Under the pieces are notes generated by a model, which worked only from the letters and a program-made list of their open reading frames with translations, was not told where the DNA came from and made no database searches. The position numbers and the translations under genes were made by a program. From assembly GCA_018398585.1 (NCBI GenBank), contig JAGTTD010000006.1, forward strand, positions 4,600,501 through 4,664,500: a DNA stretch of 64,000 bases. The letters are read 5' to 3'. Shown here piece by piece: positions 22,404 to 34,634 of this stretch. Numbering within the stretch: position 1 is the stretch's first letter; the number at the start of each line of letters is the position of its first letter. The DNA is from Simmondsia chinensis. Its lineage: Eukaryota > Streptophyta > Magnoliopsida > Caryophyllales > Simmondsiaceae.

Positions 22404-22706
22404 GAGTGGCGTTCTTATGAGAGGGTGAGAGAGTGAGAGGGGCTAATCCTAGCCCTTCATTGTAATGAACAGCCAAGATTTGTTAGACATTAAAAAATAA
22501 TGATAATTTACGGCTAAGATTTGTTGAGTATTGAAAAAAAAAAAAATTTCTTCCCTTACCCCTTCTTTCTTTCTACCCCATGAAGGAGTATGGGCTGTAA
22601 ATTATATATATATTTTTTTAATGTCCAACAAATCTTGACCGTCCATTACAATGGAGGGTTAGGATTTGCTCCTCTCATGCTCTCACCCTCTTATAAAAAT
22701 GCCATC
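22404..22706. mobile_element. MITE, family 1, copy 3
   Basis: It has the same inverted arms as 1386-1682 and 1717-2005 (CCCTTCATTGTAATGAACAG on the left; TTGACCGTCCATTACAATGG on the right) and the same TCACCCTCTTATAAAAATGC end. It lies against a (TA)n run at 22707-22719, again a simple-repeat target. Confidence 0.75.
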
Positions 22707-22720
22707 ATATATATATATAA

Positions 22721-24819
22721 ACAACAACAATAGTCCCAGTGCCACAAGGGCTCCCGCCTGAACAGGGTCTAAGGGGTGGATGTACGCAGCCTTCCCCCTT
22801 TAGGGTGCTACCCTGAAGAGAGGCTATTTCCGAGGACCCCCAACCTGAGGAGTGTGACATCATGTCATTATAGAGCCTGAAAGCATGAAAACAATTTAGT
22901 ATTAGATCAATACATAACACAAGCCTAGCATACGAAGGAAAACTCAATGGAAAACACGAAGGGGGGTAACTGCAGACAAATAGTCGGCTAGTAAAGACAC
23001 CGATACCAAAATAGATGCTCCAATACGAGTTTGCCAAAGAGGAAGTAAAGACCCCTAGATTCACTAGTGTAAGAAATCAAAGGTGCTCTACTCTAAGTCG
23101 CTACATCAGCTACCCATATGCTAGTCCTCCACTGAGTTCTATCTAAGGCCATCTCCTCCTGCAGGTTTAAGTGGGTGAGGTCTTGTCAGATTGTCTCTAT
23201 CCATCTCTTCCTTGGCCTGCCTCTCCCTCTCCTCCCTAGCATAATGTGAGAATGTTCGCATCTTCTGACTGGAGCAATGGTTGGTCTCCTCCTAACATGA
23301 CCGAACCACCTCAAACGTTGCTCCCTTAATTTATCCTTAATTGATACAACGCCCAATTTGGCTCTTATTACGTCGTTCCTGATCCTATCCTTGCTTGTGT
23401 GTCATCACATCCACCGTAGCATCCTCATCTCCGCCACCTTTATCTTCTGTGAAGGGTGTTGTTTCATTGGCTAACACTCTGCCCCATAGGACATAGCCGG
23501 TCTCACAACCATCATGTAATATTTTCCCTTTAGCTTTAATGGGAACCTTTTGTCACAAAGTACCGCTGAAGCCATCCTGCATCTATGCCATCCTACTTTA
23601 ATCCGGTTGTTGACATCTTCATCCACTTCGCCATTGTGTTGTACCATGGAACCCAAGTATCTGAAACTCTCTTTTCTCTGTATGGTCTCAAATCCTACCT
23701 TGACGTCTACTATGCTAGGCGTGGTGGCAGGACCAAACTAAAGTTCTATGTACTCGGTCTTGGATCTATTAATTCATAGGCTCTTCGACTCCAATGCCCT
23801 TCTCCACAATTCCAGCTTGTCGCTTACCTCATCTCGAGACTCCCCTACCAAAACTATATCATCTGCAAAAAGCATGCACCAAGGCACGTCACCTTGGATG
23901 TGCCTAGTGAGCTCATCCATAACCAGTATAAACAAAAAGAGACTCAAGGCAGATCCTTAATGTACCCCGACAGTTACTGGAAAAGCTTCTGTCTCTCCCT
24001 CCACTGTACACAAATTAGTTTGTGCACGGTTATACATGTCTTTAATGGCCCGAATATAAGGCATTGGAATGCCTTTCCTATCCAGAACCCTCAATAGGAC
24101 CCCCTTTAGAACTCTATCATATGCTTTCTCCAAATCAATGAAAACCATATAGAGATCCTTTTATCTCTCCCTGTACCTCTATATCGTCCGCTTTAGGAGG
24201 TGGATGGCTTCTATTGTTGATCTCCCTGGCATAAATCGGAATTGGTTCTCGAACACCTCTATCTGTTGCTGTAACCTACTCTCTATGATCCGCTCCCACA
24301 GCTTCAGAGTGTGACACATTAGTTTAATACCCCGATAGTTGGTGCAACTCTGGACATCGCCTTTGTTCTTATAGATCGGGATCAACGTGCTCTTCCTCCA
24401 TTCGTCCGGCATCTTTTTCCCCTTGAGGATTTGTTTAAATAATCTAGTCAGCCAACTGATGCCCTTCTGTCCAAGGCATTTGCATGCCTCTATGGATATT
24501 CCATCTGGACCAACTGTTTTACTCCTTCTCATATGTTTCAAGGCTTCATTGACTTTGTCAAGAGTAATCCACCTGCAATACCAGTGGTTTTGGTGCTCCG
24601 TCTATGTTTGGAGATCATCTAGGGATACCCTAGTATCTCCCTGATTGTTGAGCGGATCGTGGAAGTAGGCTCTCCATCTAGCTTTAATTTGTTGCCCATC
24701 CACGAGCACCTGTCCATCCTCTCCTCTTATGCACTTGACTCGGTCCAAATCCCTCGTCTTCCTTTATCTTGCTTTGGCGATTTTATATATATCCTTGGCT
24801 CCCTCCTTAGTATCTAGCC
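22721..24819 (-). mobile_element. RTE LINE, 5'-truncated copy
   Basis: The minus strand encodes RTE-type reverse transcriptase fragments: SKTVGPDGI and [54 protein letters not shown], and the FADD catalytic box near 23860. The C-terminal LKLKGKYYMMVVRPAMSYG block follows. Frames are broken by stops and shifts. The 3' UTR ends with the conserved AGCCTC...GCTGCGTACAT...AGGGAGCCCTTG-type block and a short (TTG)n tail (22721-22730). TATATATATATAA flanks both ends (22708-22720 and 24820-24832), consistent with a target duplication in a TA repeat. The endonuclease is missing. Confidence 0.85.
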
Positions 24820-24832
24820 TATATATATATAA

Positions 24833-25537
24833 ATAACCATTGATGAACTTCTAGTAATACAAAATACTCCTACACGTGAATCTTTTTTATAATTTTTAAG
24901 AAATAAAAAATGCTAGCCATTAAATATATAAGAAGGTTTTAGGTTTACAATTTGAATACTGCTTCTCCGTAAATAACAGATTGATGCATGGATAAGGAGG
25001 ACATAACTTTTCAATTTTTATTTTACTTGTGTTGTTTGACAGGGTCTAGTTTATTATTTAATTTTTAAAAATTATCAATTTTATTAAAAAAAATAAAGTA
25101 ATAGAGATGATTTAGCTAAGAGAAGCTAGATATGGTGGAATTTAAATTTAAAATAGTTATGAACGAAATGATTTGAACTAATCATTAAACCAAATTAAAA
25201 TTGGTGTATTATTCCTAAAAAAATAGATATGTGGTATGCATGTACATTGGTTAACCGAAATGAGTAAAATCTTGAAGCATAACCGTCGCGGGATATTGCA
25301 AATATCACCGATTGGGTTAATCGTACTGCTAATGTTATCAAAACTATACTAAATATTTTCCCCCTGTCATACATAGAAACTATTATTTTCTTACCAGATT
25401 TGATTTTGTATTAACCATTAGGCCTCATTGGTTTGATAAACATACAAATTATACATACTTTATGTATTTAGTATATGATAAAAAATCATAATTACTTGAT
25501 ATAACTTTCTTTTACAAATGAGTAATAAATTGTCAAT
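24833..25537. other. A/T-rich gap, no gene seen
   Basis: No domain, repeat family or RNA gene recognised on either strand. Confidence 0.5.
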
Positions 25538-25690
25538 AATAATAATAACAACAAATTCAGTACCTCAAGGGCTTCCCCATATACAGAGTCTGGAAGAGGT
25601 GAGATATACACAGCTTTATCCTTTCAAGATGATATTCTAAAAAAAGACTGTGTTCGAAAACTCCCAACCTGGGTACTAAGTTATCAACGT
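25538..25690 (-). mobile_element. Diverged LINE/SINE 3' tail fragment
   Basis: On the minus strand it follows the RTE tail order: CCCAGGTTGGGAGTTTTCG, CTGTGTATAT..., CAGACTCTGTATATGGGGAAG, CCCTTGAGGTACTG, then a TTGTTATTATTATT tail. Strongly diverged, so an old copy. Confidence 0.6.
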
Positions 25691-26140
25691 CATACTAAAT
25701 TAATAAGGGGAACTAAAGGGAACAACCATAGTACGATAGGGGATAATACGTGGAAAGCTAAATTTAACAATTTCTAAGACCAAAAAAAAAAAAAAAGAAT
25801 TTAACCATTTCAAATTAAAATTAAATTAAGAGTAATGACAAGGCAAAATTATTAATGTTAGAGTTGTTTTATGAAACCTTGTATCTGTTATTCACTATAA
25901 GTCATATCGTTACATTGACAATGACAACATCTTAAATTAATTATTTTCTATAAACATATTATACTATCTGCATCAATTAGCTAGATATTGTCAAGGAACA
26001 ACCTTTCACAAAATTTTAAACTAATAGGTGAGGGTCTCAAGAATGGTTTTATACTCAAATATGTCTCCTCTCTCAAATGTCAATTAGGCCCGAATCGTAG
26101 ATAATGCATAGGCTCGCTCATGCATTATGCTCAAAATATA

Positions 26141-29100
26141 CAACAACAACAACAACAAACCCAGAGCCTCAAGGGCTCCCAGCAGGGTCTGGGAGGGGTA
26201 TATGTACGCAGCCTTCCCCCTCCAGGGGGTTACCCTGAAGTGAGGCTGTTTCCGAGTACCCCCAGCCTGAAAAGCTGGTCTGTAACAAAGAGCTAAAGAC
26301 ATGGCAAAAACAGAAGAGTCATCAAATGCATGAGTATAGCAAACTCACGGCAAGCACACTGCAAGCAAAGCAACAGGCTCAAAGCATGCCACATTAAGCG
26401 CAGATCAAACATATAATGAAGATAAATATATGATAGGGAAAAAGAATAGAGATAGAAATGGAGATAGAAGGGAATAGAAAAGGGAAGGGATAGGGAAGGG
26501 GTAGGGATATATAAAGAAAAAGAAAAAGATAAGTAGGCGAGTAGCAGCATACAACCTCGTGAAATCCAGAAATAGCCTACGTGCGCCAAAAGGACCTAGC
26601 ATTAGTAAGCTGGACCACCCTACTCCAACCGGAACATCTAAAACCCCTATGCTGGCCCTCCATTGGGCCCTATCTAAGGCCATCTCCTCCCGAAGGTTTA
26701 GGTGGGTGAGGTCTTGTCGGATCGTCTCAAGCCATCTCTTCTTTGGCCTCCTCTGCCTCTTCTGCTTAGTGTAGCAAGCAGCTGTTCACATCTCCTGACC
26801 GGGGCGTTGTCCGATCTCCTTCTGACATGTCCGAACCACCTCAGCAGTTGCTCCCTCAATTTATCCTCAATAGAGGCTACGCCCAATTTGCCTCTTTCAA
26901 TGTCGTTTCTGATCCTATCCTTCCCTGTGTGTCCGCACATCCACCTCAGTATTCGCATCTCCGCCACCTTCATCTTCTGTGTGTGCTGTTGTTTCATTGC
27001 CCTGCACTCTGCCCCATACGTCATGGCTGGCCTCACAATCGTCTTATAGTATCATCCCTTTAACTTCAAGGGGAACTTTCTATCACAAAGTACCGCGGAG
27101 GCCAACCTCCACTTATGCCATCCCGCTTAAATCCGGTTGCTAACATCATCGTCCACCTCTCCATTTTGCTGTATCATGGATCCCAAGTACCTGAATCTCT
27201 CCTTCTTTGGTATGGCCTCGTGTCCAATCTTGACTTCTTCTCGACTAGGCGTGGTAGAGGGATCGAACTTGAGTTCCATGTGCTCGGTCTTGGTTCTGCT
27301 TAGTCGTAACCCCTTTGACTCTAGAACCCCTCTCCACAGTTCCAGCTTCTCATTTATCTCTTCCCGCGACTCTCCCACTAGCACTATGTCATCTGCAAAA
27401 AGTATGCACCAAGGTACACATCTCTGGATGTGCCTAGTGAGCTCATCCATGACCAGAATGAACAGATAGAGGCTCAAGACAGACCCTTGATATACCCCTA
27501 CTATTATCGGGAAAGCGTCCGTCTCCCCGTCCACTGTACGCACCATAGTCTGTGCTTCCTCATACATGTCTCTAATGGCTCGGATGTATGGTACGGGGAT
27601 CCCTTTCCTGTCCAGGACTCTCCAAAGGACCTCCCTTGGCACTCTATCATATGCCCTCTCTAAATCAATAAAGACCATATGAAGGTCTTTTTGTCTCTCC
27701 CTATATTGCTCTATCGTCCGCCTTAGGATATGGATGGCTTCTATTGTTGATCTCCCGGGCATAAAGCCGAAATGGTTCTCGGACACCTCTGTCTGTTGCC
27801 TTAACCTCCTCTATATGACTCGTTCCCACAACTTCATAGTGTGGCTCATTAGTTTGATACCCCGATAGTTGGCACAACTCCGAATGTCGCCTTTGTTCTT
27901 ATATACCGGAATCAATGTGCTCTTTCTCCATTCCTCAGGCATCTTGTCTCCCCGAAGGATTTAGTTAAATAGTTTAGTCAGCCAACTGACGCCCTTTTGA
28001 CCAAGGCATTTCCATACCTTTATGGGTATGTCATCTAGGCCAATTGCTTTACCTTTTTCCATGGATCTCAAGGCTTCCTTGACTTCCTCTGGGCTAATTC
28101 GCCTACAGTCACAGTGGTTCTGATGCACCTCGGATGTTTGAAGGTCACTTAAGGATATCTGTGTCCCTCCTCGTTCGTTGAACAGCTCGTGGAAGTACAT
28201 TTTCTACCTAGCCTTAATTAGATGCTTGTCCACGAGTATATGTCCATCTTCCCCTCTTATGCATTGTACTCTACCCAAGTCTCTAGTCATCCTTTTTCTT
28301 GCTTTGGTGATTCTATATAAGTCCCTCGCACCCTCCTTGGTTTCCATCCTTTTGTAGAAGTCCTCATAAGCTCTTGACTGTGCTTCTCTGACTGCTCACT
28401 TTGCTTCACTCCTGGCTTGAAGATACCGCTGCCGCTTTTCCTCATCCCTACTATGATCCCACTCTTTGAAACACACTCGTTTCGCCTTTATCTTGTCTTC
28501 GACCTTGTCACCCCACCACCGGGACTCTCTATCGCTTGGTACTCTTCCTTTTGACATGTCAAGAACTTCCCATGCCAGTCCTCTCATCTTTTGGGCCAGT
28601 CCCCCTCGAAGTCCTCCCTAAGCTCAGCCTCCACTCTAACCTTATATACCTTATACTTCTCCCCCTTCAACTCCCTCCAACAGGTATATGTACGCGCGGG
28701 TTTATTGATTCTTTTAGCCCTCTTCATGGCCTTTATATCCGCCCACAGTACCCTATGTTGTGTAGACAGGTCTTCACCTGGGGTAGCCTTGCAATCCCTA
28801 CAGTCTCTTTGCATCCTTTTCCTCAATAGTATGTAATCAATATGTGTTCTTGTCCCACCGCTTTGGTACGTGATGATGTGTTGGTCACGCTTTCTGAAGA
28901 AGGTGTTGGCCACCGTTAGGTCGTATGTAACCGCGAAGTCTAGTAAGGCTTTGCCCTCTGCATTCCTAGTTCCAAAGCCGAATCCTCCGTGGTGAGGAGC
29001 GTAGCCGTCCTCCGTTGTGCCAACGTGCCATTGAAATCCCCGCCAATTATTACTTGTTCAATTTGGGGTATGCCTTGCATCATTATGTCAAGGTCTTCCC

Positions 29101-29554
29101 AGAAAGTTGGCTTCTCATACTCAGTCAGTCCAGTTTGAGGTGCGTAGGCACTGATTACGTTCAAAGCCTCTCCATCCAGGACCAACTTGATACTTATGAT
29201 CCTATCGCCAGCTCTTGATACTCCAACTACTTTATCCTTGAGGTTGCTTTCCACAATGATCCCAACTCCATTCCTGCCTCTGACCTTGCCTACATACCAT
29301 AGCTTATGCCCCAGCACCTCCCTGGCTTTCACGCCAACCCATTTCGTCTCTTGCAAACAAAGGATGTTGATGTGTCTCTTCATCATCATTTGGGCCACCT
29401 CGAAACACTTCTTCGTTAGTGTTCCAATATTTAGTGACCCTATTCTCAAGTTCCCTATTCCATTTTTCCTCGGTCTCCCCCTCCCCCTTCCCCTCCCCAA
29501 CCTTTCTGAAGATGGCCTCAATGTCTGAGTCCCATGACTGGTCGCGCTCATCAA
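26141..29554 (-). mobile_element. RTE LINE, near full length
   Basis: This is the most complete LINE in the window. Reading the minus strand from 29554, an endonuclease is followed by reverse transcriptase, the C-terminal domain, about 400 bp of 3' UTR with purine repeats, the conserved tail block and a (TTG)6-like tail at 26141-26158. Elements of the RTE clade have this single-polyprotein layout and simple-repeat tails instead of poly(A). The tail block is shared with the 5S-headed SINEs at 43077 and 61756. Multiple stops and shifts make the copy non-coding today. The true 5' end is uncertain and may lie in the C-rich leader up to about 30550. Confidence 0.85.
26698..29554 (-). pseudogene. 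RTE LINE polyprotein (endonuclease-reverse transcriptase), broken
   Basis: Endonuclease (APE type): 28940-29554 with LRIGSLNIGTL, LCLQETKW, ISAYAPQTG and IIGGDFNG, which are the expected catalytic blocks. It continues in another frame at 28584-28913 with THIDYIL and QHRVLWAD. Reverse transcriptase: 27961-28200 (GLDDIPIKVW, CLGQKGVSWLT) and 27127-27786 ([32 protein letters not shown], catalytic [11 protein letters not shown] at residues 127-137 of that frame). C-terminal region: 26698-27036 (MTYGAECRAMK, RILRWMCGHTGKDRI). At least five frame breaks. The catalytic FADD is intact. Confidence 0.85.
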
Positions 29555-30550
29555 CTAGCTATGCCTAATGCGGGTAAGTGATCCACATAAACAAGAAGCT
29601 TAATATGGCCTATACGCACGAGGTTTCCTCCACAGTTAATTGAGTCACACAATTCAGAAAAATGAAAAGAGAAAGAACCAAGTAGACTCAGTGACAAACA
29701 CTCAACAATGGTAAATTAAAACACTACCCTGCTGAGATAAAGGACAGATCAAACCTGGGGCTGGTGCGTTGTTTGTACTCTGACCCGGCTAATACTTACC
29801 TGGGCCCGCTCTTGAATGTCGGCTGCGGGCTGCTGGCTGCTGGCTTTGGGGTGTTGGCAGGGTTGATGGTCGCGAGGGGGGCTGGTGGTGTTGGTGAGGC
29901 GTGAGCGGTGTGGTGTGCTGGTGCGGATGGGGCATCGTGGGGTGTGGGCTGGTGGTGCGGTGGGCTGGGTTGGGGTGTTGTGTGGGTAGCGGTGGTGGTG
30001 TGATACGAGGTCGGTGAGATGAGGAGGTGGGCATTCAGGTGAGGCGAGGGCTAAGTTTGGATGGGTGAGGCGAGGTGGTGGTGTGGGGTGGGGGTATGAT
30101 GTCGGTGAGGCCCGGGTTCGGGTGGGTGGGGCGAGGTCTGGGTTGGTATGGGTGGGGACGAAGTGGGGGATGTTGGGGGCGAAGTGGGGGATGTTGGGTG
30201 CGGCAAGGTCTGGGTTTCGATGGTGAGGCGAGGTGGTGGTGGGGTACTAGGTCGGTGAGCCAAGGTGGTGGTCCGGGTGGGTAGGCCAAGGCCTCGGTTG
30301 GGATGGGTGAGGCGAAGTGGTGGTGGGGTTCAGAGTCGGGGGTGGAGTAGATGGTGGTGGTGCGGTTCGGTTTCGGTGGCGTTTTGGAGTGTGGGAGGGT
30401 GTGGTGTGGTATGGTATGGTACGACGCGTGGCTGGCGTTGGGTGGTCGCCATCAAGGTGTCGTCGCCGTCGCAGGATGCCCCGGTAGAGTTGGTCGGCGA
30501 GGTTGCCAACGGGGGTGGTTGTCAGCGAGGGAGGGGGGGCAGTTGGAATA
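29555..30550 (-). other. C-rich leader, possibly the LINE 5' region
   Basis: On the minus strand about 29790-30540 is built from CCACC/CCTCACC/CCCAACC words, giving Pro/His/Thr-rich open frames that are probably compositional. CAGGTAAGTATT at about 29798 (minus strand) looks like a splice donor, and CTCAGCAG near 29733 looks like an acceptor. Whether this belongs to the LINE transcript cannot be settled from one copy. Confidence 0.35.
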
Positions 30551-30660
30551 TTTCGAACCCGTGGCTTTTGGGTTAACAAGGCTCTGATATCATATCAATA
30601 AACCAACTTTATCAAAAATTTAAGTTGATAGATAAAGACTTGAGAATGATTTTATACTCC
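30541..30660. repeat. tRNA-iMet-like / TRIM-like dispersed repeat end
   Basis: GGCTCTGATATCAT resembles the 3' end of initiator tRNA-Met. It is preceded by TTCGAACCCGTGG and followed by a TTTAAGTTGATAGATAAAGAC...ATTTTATACTC block that recurs at 26020, 61200, 61400 and 63500. A dispersed small repeat, part only. Confidence 0.45.
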
Positions 30661-31689
30661 CACAGACATGTAAATGATTATTTTTCTAAGTATTTATATC
30701 ATTATTCAATAAATATTAAAAAGGGTTTGTTTATATATGCAGTATGGTGATATAATTGTCGCGAAGTGGCATGCTTACTCAATAAAGGTACTAAAAGTAT
30801 TATGGTGATTTGTGGACCTCGCTTTTTAAGTGTAAAGCTCACTCCATCTCCTTCTTATTTGATTCTTTTCTTCATCTATTTTACTTTCCCGTATGCATCA
30901 CTTGGGTGAGGTTGTATTATACTTTTTTCGATAATTACCAAGACAACCTCGAACATAAAATGCAAGCGCACCTACGAGCGTAGGGCCCACATACCTCACA
31001 CAACACAACTCAAGATAACAAAAAGCAAAAATACAAAAAATATGCAATAACAAATACAGAATAAAACTCAGCCAGAGCCAAAACTCTAATCAAATGTTCA
31101 TTGACAGCATCTGGCTTTGTCATGCAGAACCCATTTTATTTCTTTGTAGCCATGTAAAGTTTTGTTGGTTGAAGATTGCAATTCAAGAGGTTGTATTCCA
31201 CGAGCTAGCCCTCATGGGGCCAATGGATTGAGTTATGTATAGAGTCTGATTCCGCTATAATCGTATCTTAGATGAACAACCGACTTCTTAACCGTGGGTC
31301 TATGACAGATTTTGAACGTTTTGTTGAGGAGCTTAATTGATTGAATAATAAAAAGAGATACACGTCACGATATTCATACGGTGTACATGATAAAATCCTA
31401 GATAATGATAATGATAGTGATCCAGATAAGATATAATAAAGTATAGTATTAGATTTAGTAGACATATACCTACTCTAATACTCTATGTATGCCCCTCCAA
31501 TCTGTGCCATGTACAAACTGAGAGGATAAGATTTGAGTAAAGGACGAAAGTAATAAGGAGTTAGTTCAATTATAATTATATCATCAACATACATTAAAAG
31601 ACAAATAAGGCCACAAAAAATACAATGTGCAAAAGTAAAGTGTTAGCCTTGCTACATTGGAATCCATGATTAGAAAACATATGTGCTAG
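30661..31689. other. Gap without a recognised gene
   Basis: A/T-rich sequence. Short frames show no conserved motif. Confidence 0.5.
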
Positions 31690-32190
31690 AGCATGTACAC
31701 GAGCATTAATCGAGCATGAGGTTCTTGTTTGAGGCCATAAATGGCGTCATGCGACTTGCGAGCATGGTTAGGGTACTTAGGGTGGATAAACCCTTGAGAT
31801 TGGTGAATTTAAATCTCCTCCTTCAGCAAATCGTAAAGGAAGAAATTTTTTACATCCAGTTGTCGAATGCGCCACGAATTAGTGATAGAAAGAAAAAGAA
31901 TGAATCAAATAGTGGATAGTTTAACCTCAAGGCTAAAGTCTCATGGTAAGTCAACAATTTTCTTTGATGGAATCCTGAAGCAAGAAGGCGAGCTTTAAAA
32001 CGAAACCTTCAACTTTTTACAGTTAACACGATATTTTCATTTACTGCCAGTAACATTATTGGTTCGACTGTATGATACTAAATTCCGTGTATAGTTTGTA
32101 TGAGGACGTTAAACTCATCAGCTTTAGCCTCTTGCCACTAAGAATTCTTAACTAATTAGGAGTATCCTGTAGCTCCTAAACTTTTTTTTT
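31690..32190 (-). pseudogene. Heavily decayed copia reverse transcriptase fragment
   Basis: On the minus strand, with stops and shifts, the order EFN..., then KARLLASGFHQ (family KARLVAKGF), a YHE block, and later RLHK-like and MASNKN-like remnants follows copia RT. No LTR is associated. Confidence 0.5.
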
Positions 32191-32302
32191 AATCAAACTC
32201 TGGCTCCTAATATAGAGGATAGGGAGAGCATATGTCAAAGTTTAGAGGTCTATGAAGGAATAGGCTTAGTTGCCAACTAAATACACATAATTACGATTTC
32301 TT

Positions 32303-32580
32303 TGGATCCAGATTCAGCGCAGTGGATATTTCCACTGCCAATTGTGCAGTAGCTGGGGGGAGTGAGGGAGTATGTGGTTTTTTTTTTTTTTTTATAAATT
32401 ATTTAAATTATATATATATATATATATATATGATAATTTTAATATATAAATTAAATTATTTAAATAAATTTATTTATTTGACTATTTATAGTTTAGGTAT
32501 TGGTTAATTTTTTGTTATTAATATCAAAATGACTAGTATACTTTATCTCTAATATTCACTATATTAGCATATTATATATT

Positions 32581-32624
<44 letters not shown>

Positions 32625-32702
32625 AAATAATATTAAAATTATCATGTATATATTATTTAAATAATTTATAAATAAAAAAAAAAAAAGTCACATACCATCC
32701 CC

Positions 32703-32740
<38 letters not shown>

Positions 32741-32784
32741 TTCTCTGCACAATCGGCAGTGGAAATATCCACTGGATCTTGATC
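32303..32784. mobile_element. Hairpin MITE with perfect 9-bp TSD
   Basis: Long inverted arms: GGATCCAGAT...AGTGGATATTTCCACTG on the left, and the inverse with CAGTGGAAATATCCACTGG on the right. Inner arms (T-run, ATAAATTATTTAAAT) also pair. CGATTTCTT flanks both sides (32294-32302 and 32785-32793), a perfect 9-bp duplication as expected for Mutator-like elements. The right arm contains a run of 35 C (32704-32738) where the left arm has only GGGGGG. Confidence 0.85.
32704..32738. repeat. Homopolymer C35
   Basis: Uninterrupted run of 35 C inside the right arm of the MITE. Runs this long are unstable and hard to sequence, so the exact length is uncertain. Confidence 0.9.
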
Positions 32785-32825
32785 CGATTTCTTTTGGGCT
32801 TTTTTTTTTTTTTTTTTTTTTACAG

Positions 32826-33281
32826 AAAACAACCTCAAAAAATGGTAATTTTTTCATTTAATTAGCATAATTTTTTAGAAAATCACTTTTAAAAGTTTAA
32901 AATTTTTTGATTAACCACATCAAATTATGTTATTAATTATCTGTTATATATTATGTAACTTCTATGGGGAGTTTGGCGTACATTTTTTTTATGCATTCAT
33001 GTGCCCCCTTCCCCTTATAGTTTTAATCCCAATTTAGCGAGAATCAAACCTTGGTGGGGGATGGGATGGAAAATATTTTGCCACCTTAGATACTTTAAAT
33101 CATACTTAATGGGGAATCTAAAATCTATATAAAAGCTATTAGTAGTTAATGAACAATTAACAGTGTGATCTAAGATAGTTGATTGAAAAATTTTAAACTT
33201 TTAGAGGTGATTTTCTGAAAAATTAAAAAGTTCAAATAGTTAAGCGAAAAATGATAATTCTTCAAGGTAAATTTTAGTTTA
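32826..33281. mobile_element. Hairpin MITE-like element
   Basis: Arms of about 100 bp are inverse to each other: AGAAAATCACTTTTAAAAG on the left pairs with CTTTTAGAGGTGATTTTCTG on the right, and the TTTAAAATTTTT blocks also pair. No clear target duplication. Confidence 0.55.
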
Positions 33282-33843
33282 AAAAAAAAAAAAAAAAACT
33301 TTTCTTTTTAATTTTCTTTTTTTTTTTTTTTTGGGTCCTAGCAAAACCTAGAAAAAATTTTTTTTTTTTTAAGAACAGTCTGGGTAATATTTTGCTAAAC
33401 CAAGAACTATTCTCTTTGTGGAATAAGCTAAAAAATTCAACATTTTTGTGATAAGATCTCGTTGATTATATGACTAAAAACAGTTGTATTACTATATTTT
33501 TACACTTTCCACTTAATGTGTTCATTTTGTCATGGTAGCAAGCATATTTATATTAGAAAAATACTAATCGAAGTCATAATATCTAACCAAGTATTCCGAA
33601 GAGATTGCTTAGCTTTCTTTGTTAGCGTTAATCTTAACCAAACTCGATACAAAGTGGATAAACAGAAAGATGGATAAATGGATTATATGAACATATACCG
33701 AAAGACTGATGGTGACATAGTAGGTAAACAGTATTGTGGGGATCCGTGGGTTTATGTAACTAGCAATGGAGTATGAGGAGCTTGTAATCTAACTTGCAAT
33801 ACAATACAAGTGACAACATCCTCAAAGGCTTAACCATGAAAGC

Positions 33844-34131
33844 ATGGCTCATGGCCTAGCTTTGTCGTTGTTAACACAATTTGAGAACCCAAGAACGCTT
33901 ATCTTCCAAAACCCATCTTCTGATTGGTCAAGCATCCTAGACAACATAATATTGCGGATCGTTACATGGTTCGAAGCATTCGCTAAATGTCTTGACATCT
34001 TTATTCACCATTTCATGAAGAACCCCCACAGATTAGTCTTCGCAACTACATTCAACTCCATACTCGACCCACTTCATTTATATGCTCACGCAAAGGAAGC
34101 TAACTCTATCGTGGACCATCTTCAAAGCTAG
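33844..34131 (+). CDS. Unrecognised 95-codon open frame
   Basis: The predicted peptide begins MAHGLALSLLTQFENPRT and contains WSSILDNIILRIVTWFEAF. I recognise no family. It is surrounded by repeats and has no visible exon partners. It could be a transposon relic or chance. Confidence 0.15.
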   Translation: MAHGLALSLLTQFENPRTLIFQNPSSDWSSILDNIILRIVTWFEAFAKCLDIFIHHFMKNPHRLVFATTFNSILDPLHLYAHAKEANSIVDHLQS

Positions 34132-34387
34132 GAAAGTTTTACACCCGTCTTTGAGTGTAGAGCGCGATTAGGCTACAGATTCTATGGTTCTGTTTTTTGT
34201 TTTGAGTTTCTTCTATCAGGAAGACGCTATATACTTTCTAAATGATTCCTTCTCTGTCCACTTATCAAAATTTTAAAAAAAATGTTAATCCTCATATCTT
34301 AAAACAAAATTGAGTGCAAGATATGAATCAAATAATTAAAATTAAGTTATGTTATCCAATTATATGGTGTTTCCATCAGGAAATCTA

Positions 34388-34509
34388 AAGGAACATACCC
34401 AGTGCCTCAAGGGCTCCCGCCTACGCAGGGTCTGAGGGGCGCTGATGTACGTAGCCTTTCCCCTTCAGGGTATTAACCTGAAGAGAGGCTGTTTCCCTGT
34501 GCACCCAAT
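34388..34509 (-). mobile_element. RTE-tail insertion (truncated SINE or LINE), TSD GAAATCTA
   Basis: A 122-bp insert whose minus strand gives GGAAACAGCCTCTCTTCAGG, GGCTACGTACATC, GGGAGCCCTTGAGGCACTG, then GGTATGTTCCTT. The 8-bp GAAATCTA flanks both sides (34380-34387, 34510-34517). The GTATGTTC ending matches the 5S-headed SINE at 61756 better than the LINE copies. Confidence 0.8.
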
Positions 34510-34634
34510 GAAATCTACTAATAGTAAATGTGATCTGGACAGCTATGTACATCGTGTTCCAATTAAACTAAGCTGTCCTTTTCTTTAATCAATTTAGGAA
34601 AATATTAAACATCATTCCTTTAATGATATAAGAA

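Noticed and set aside
22721..22870. Au-type SINE
   Set aside because: The GGCTGCGTACAT tail is shared with Au SINEs, but here it continues into LINE coding sequence, so it is the LINE 3' end.
29789..30587. His/Pro- and Trp/Gly-rich frames
   Set aside because: Present on both strands through simple-sequence composition; not evidence of a protein.
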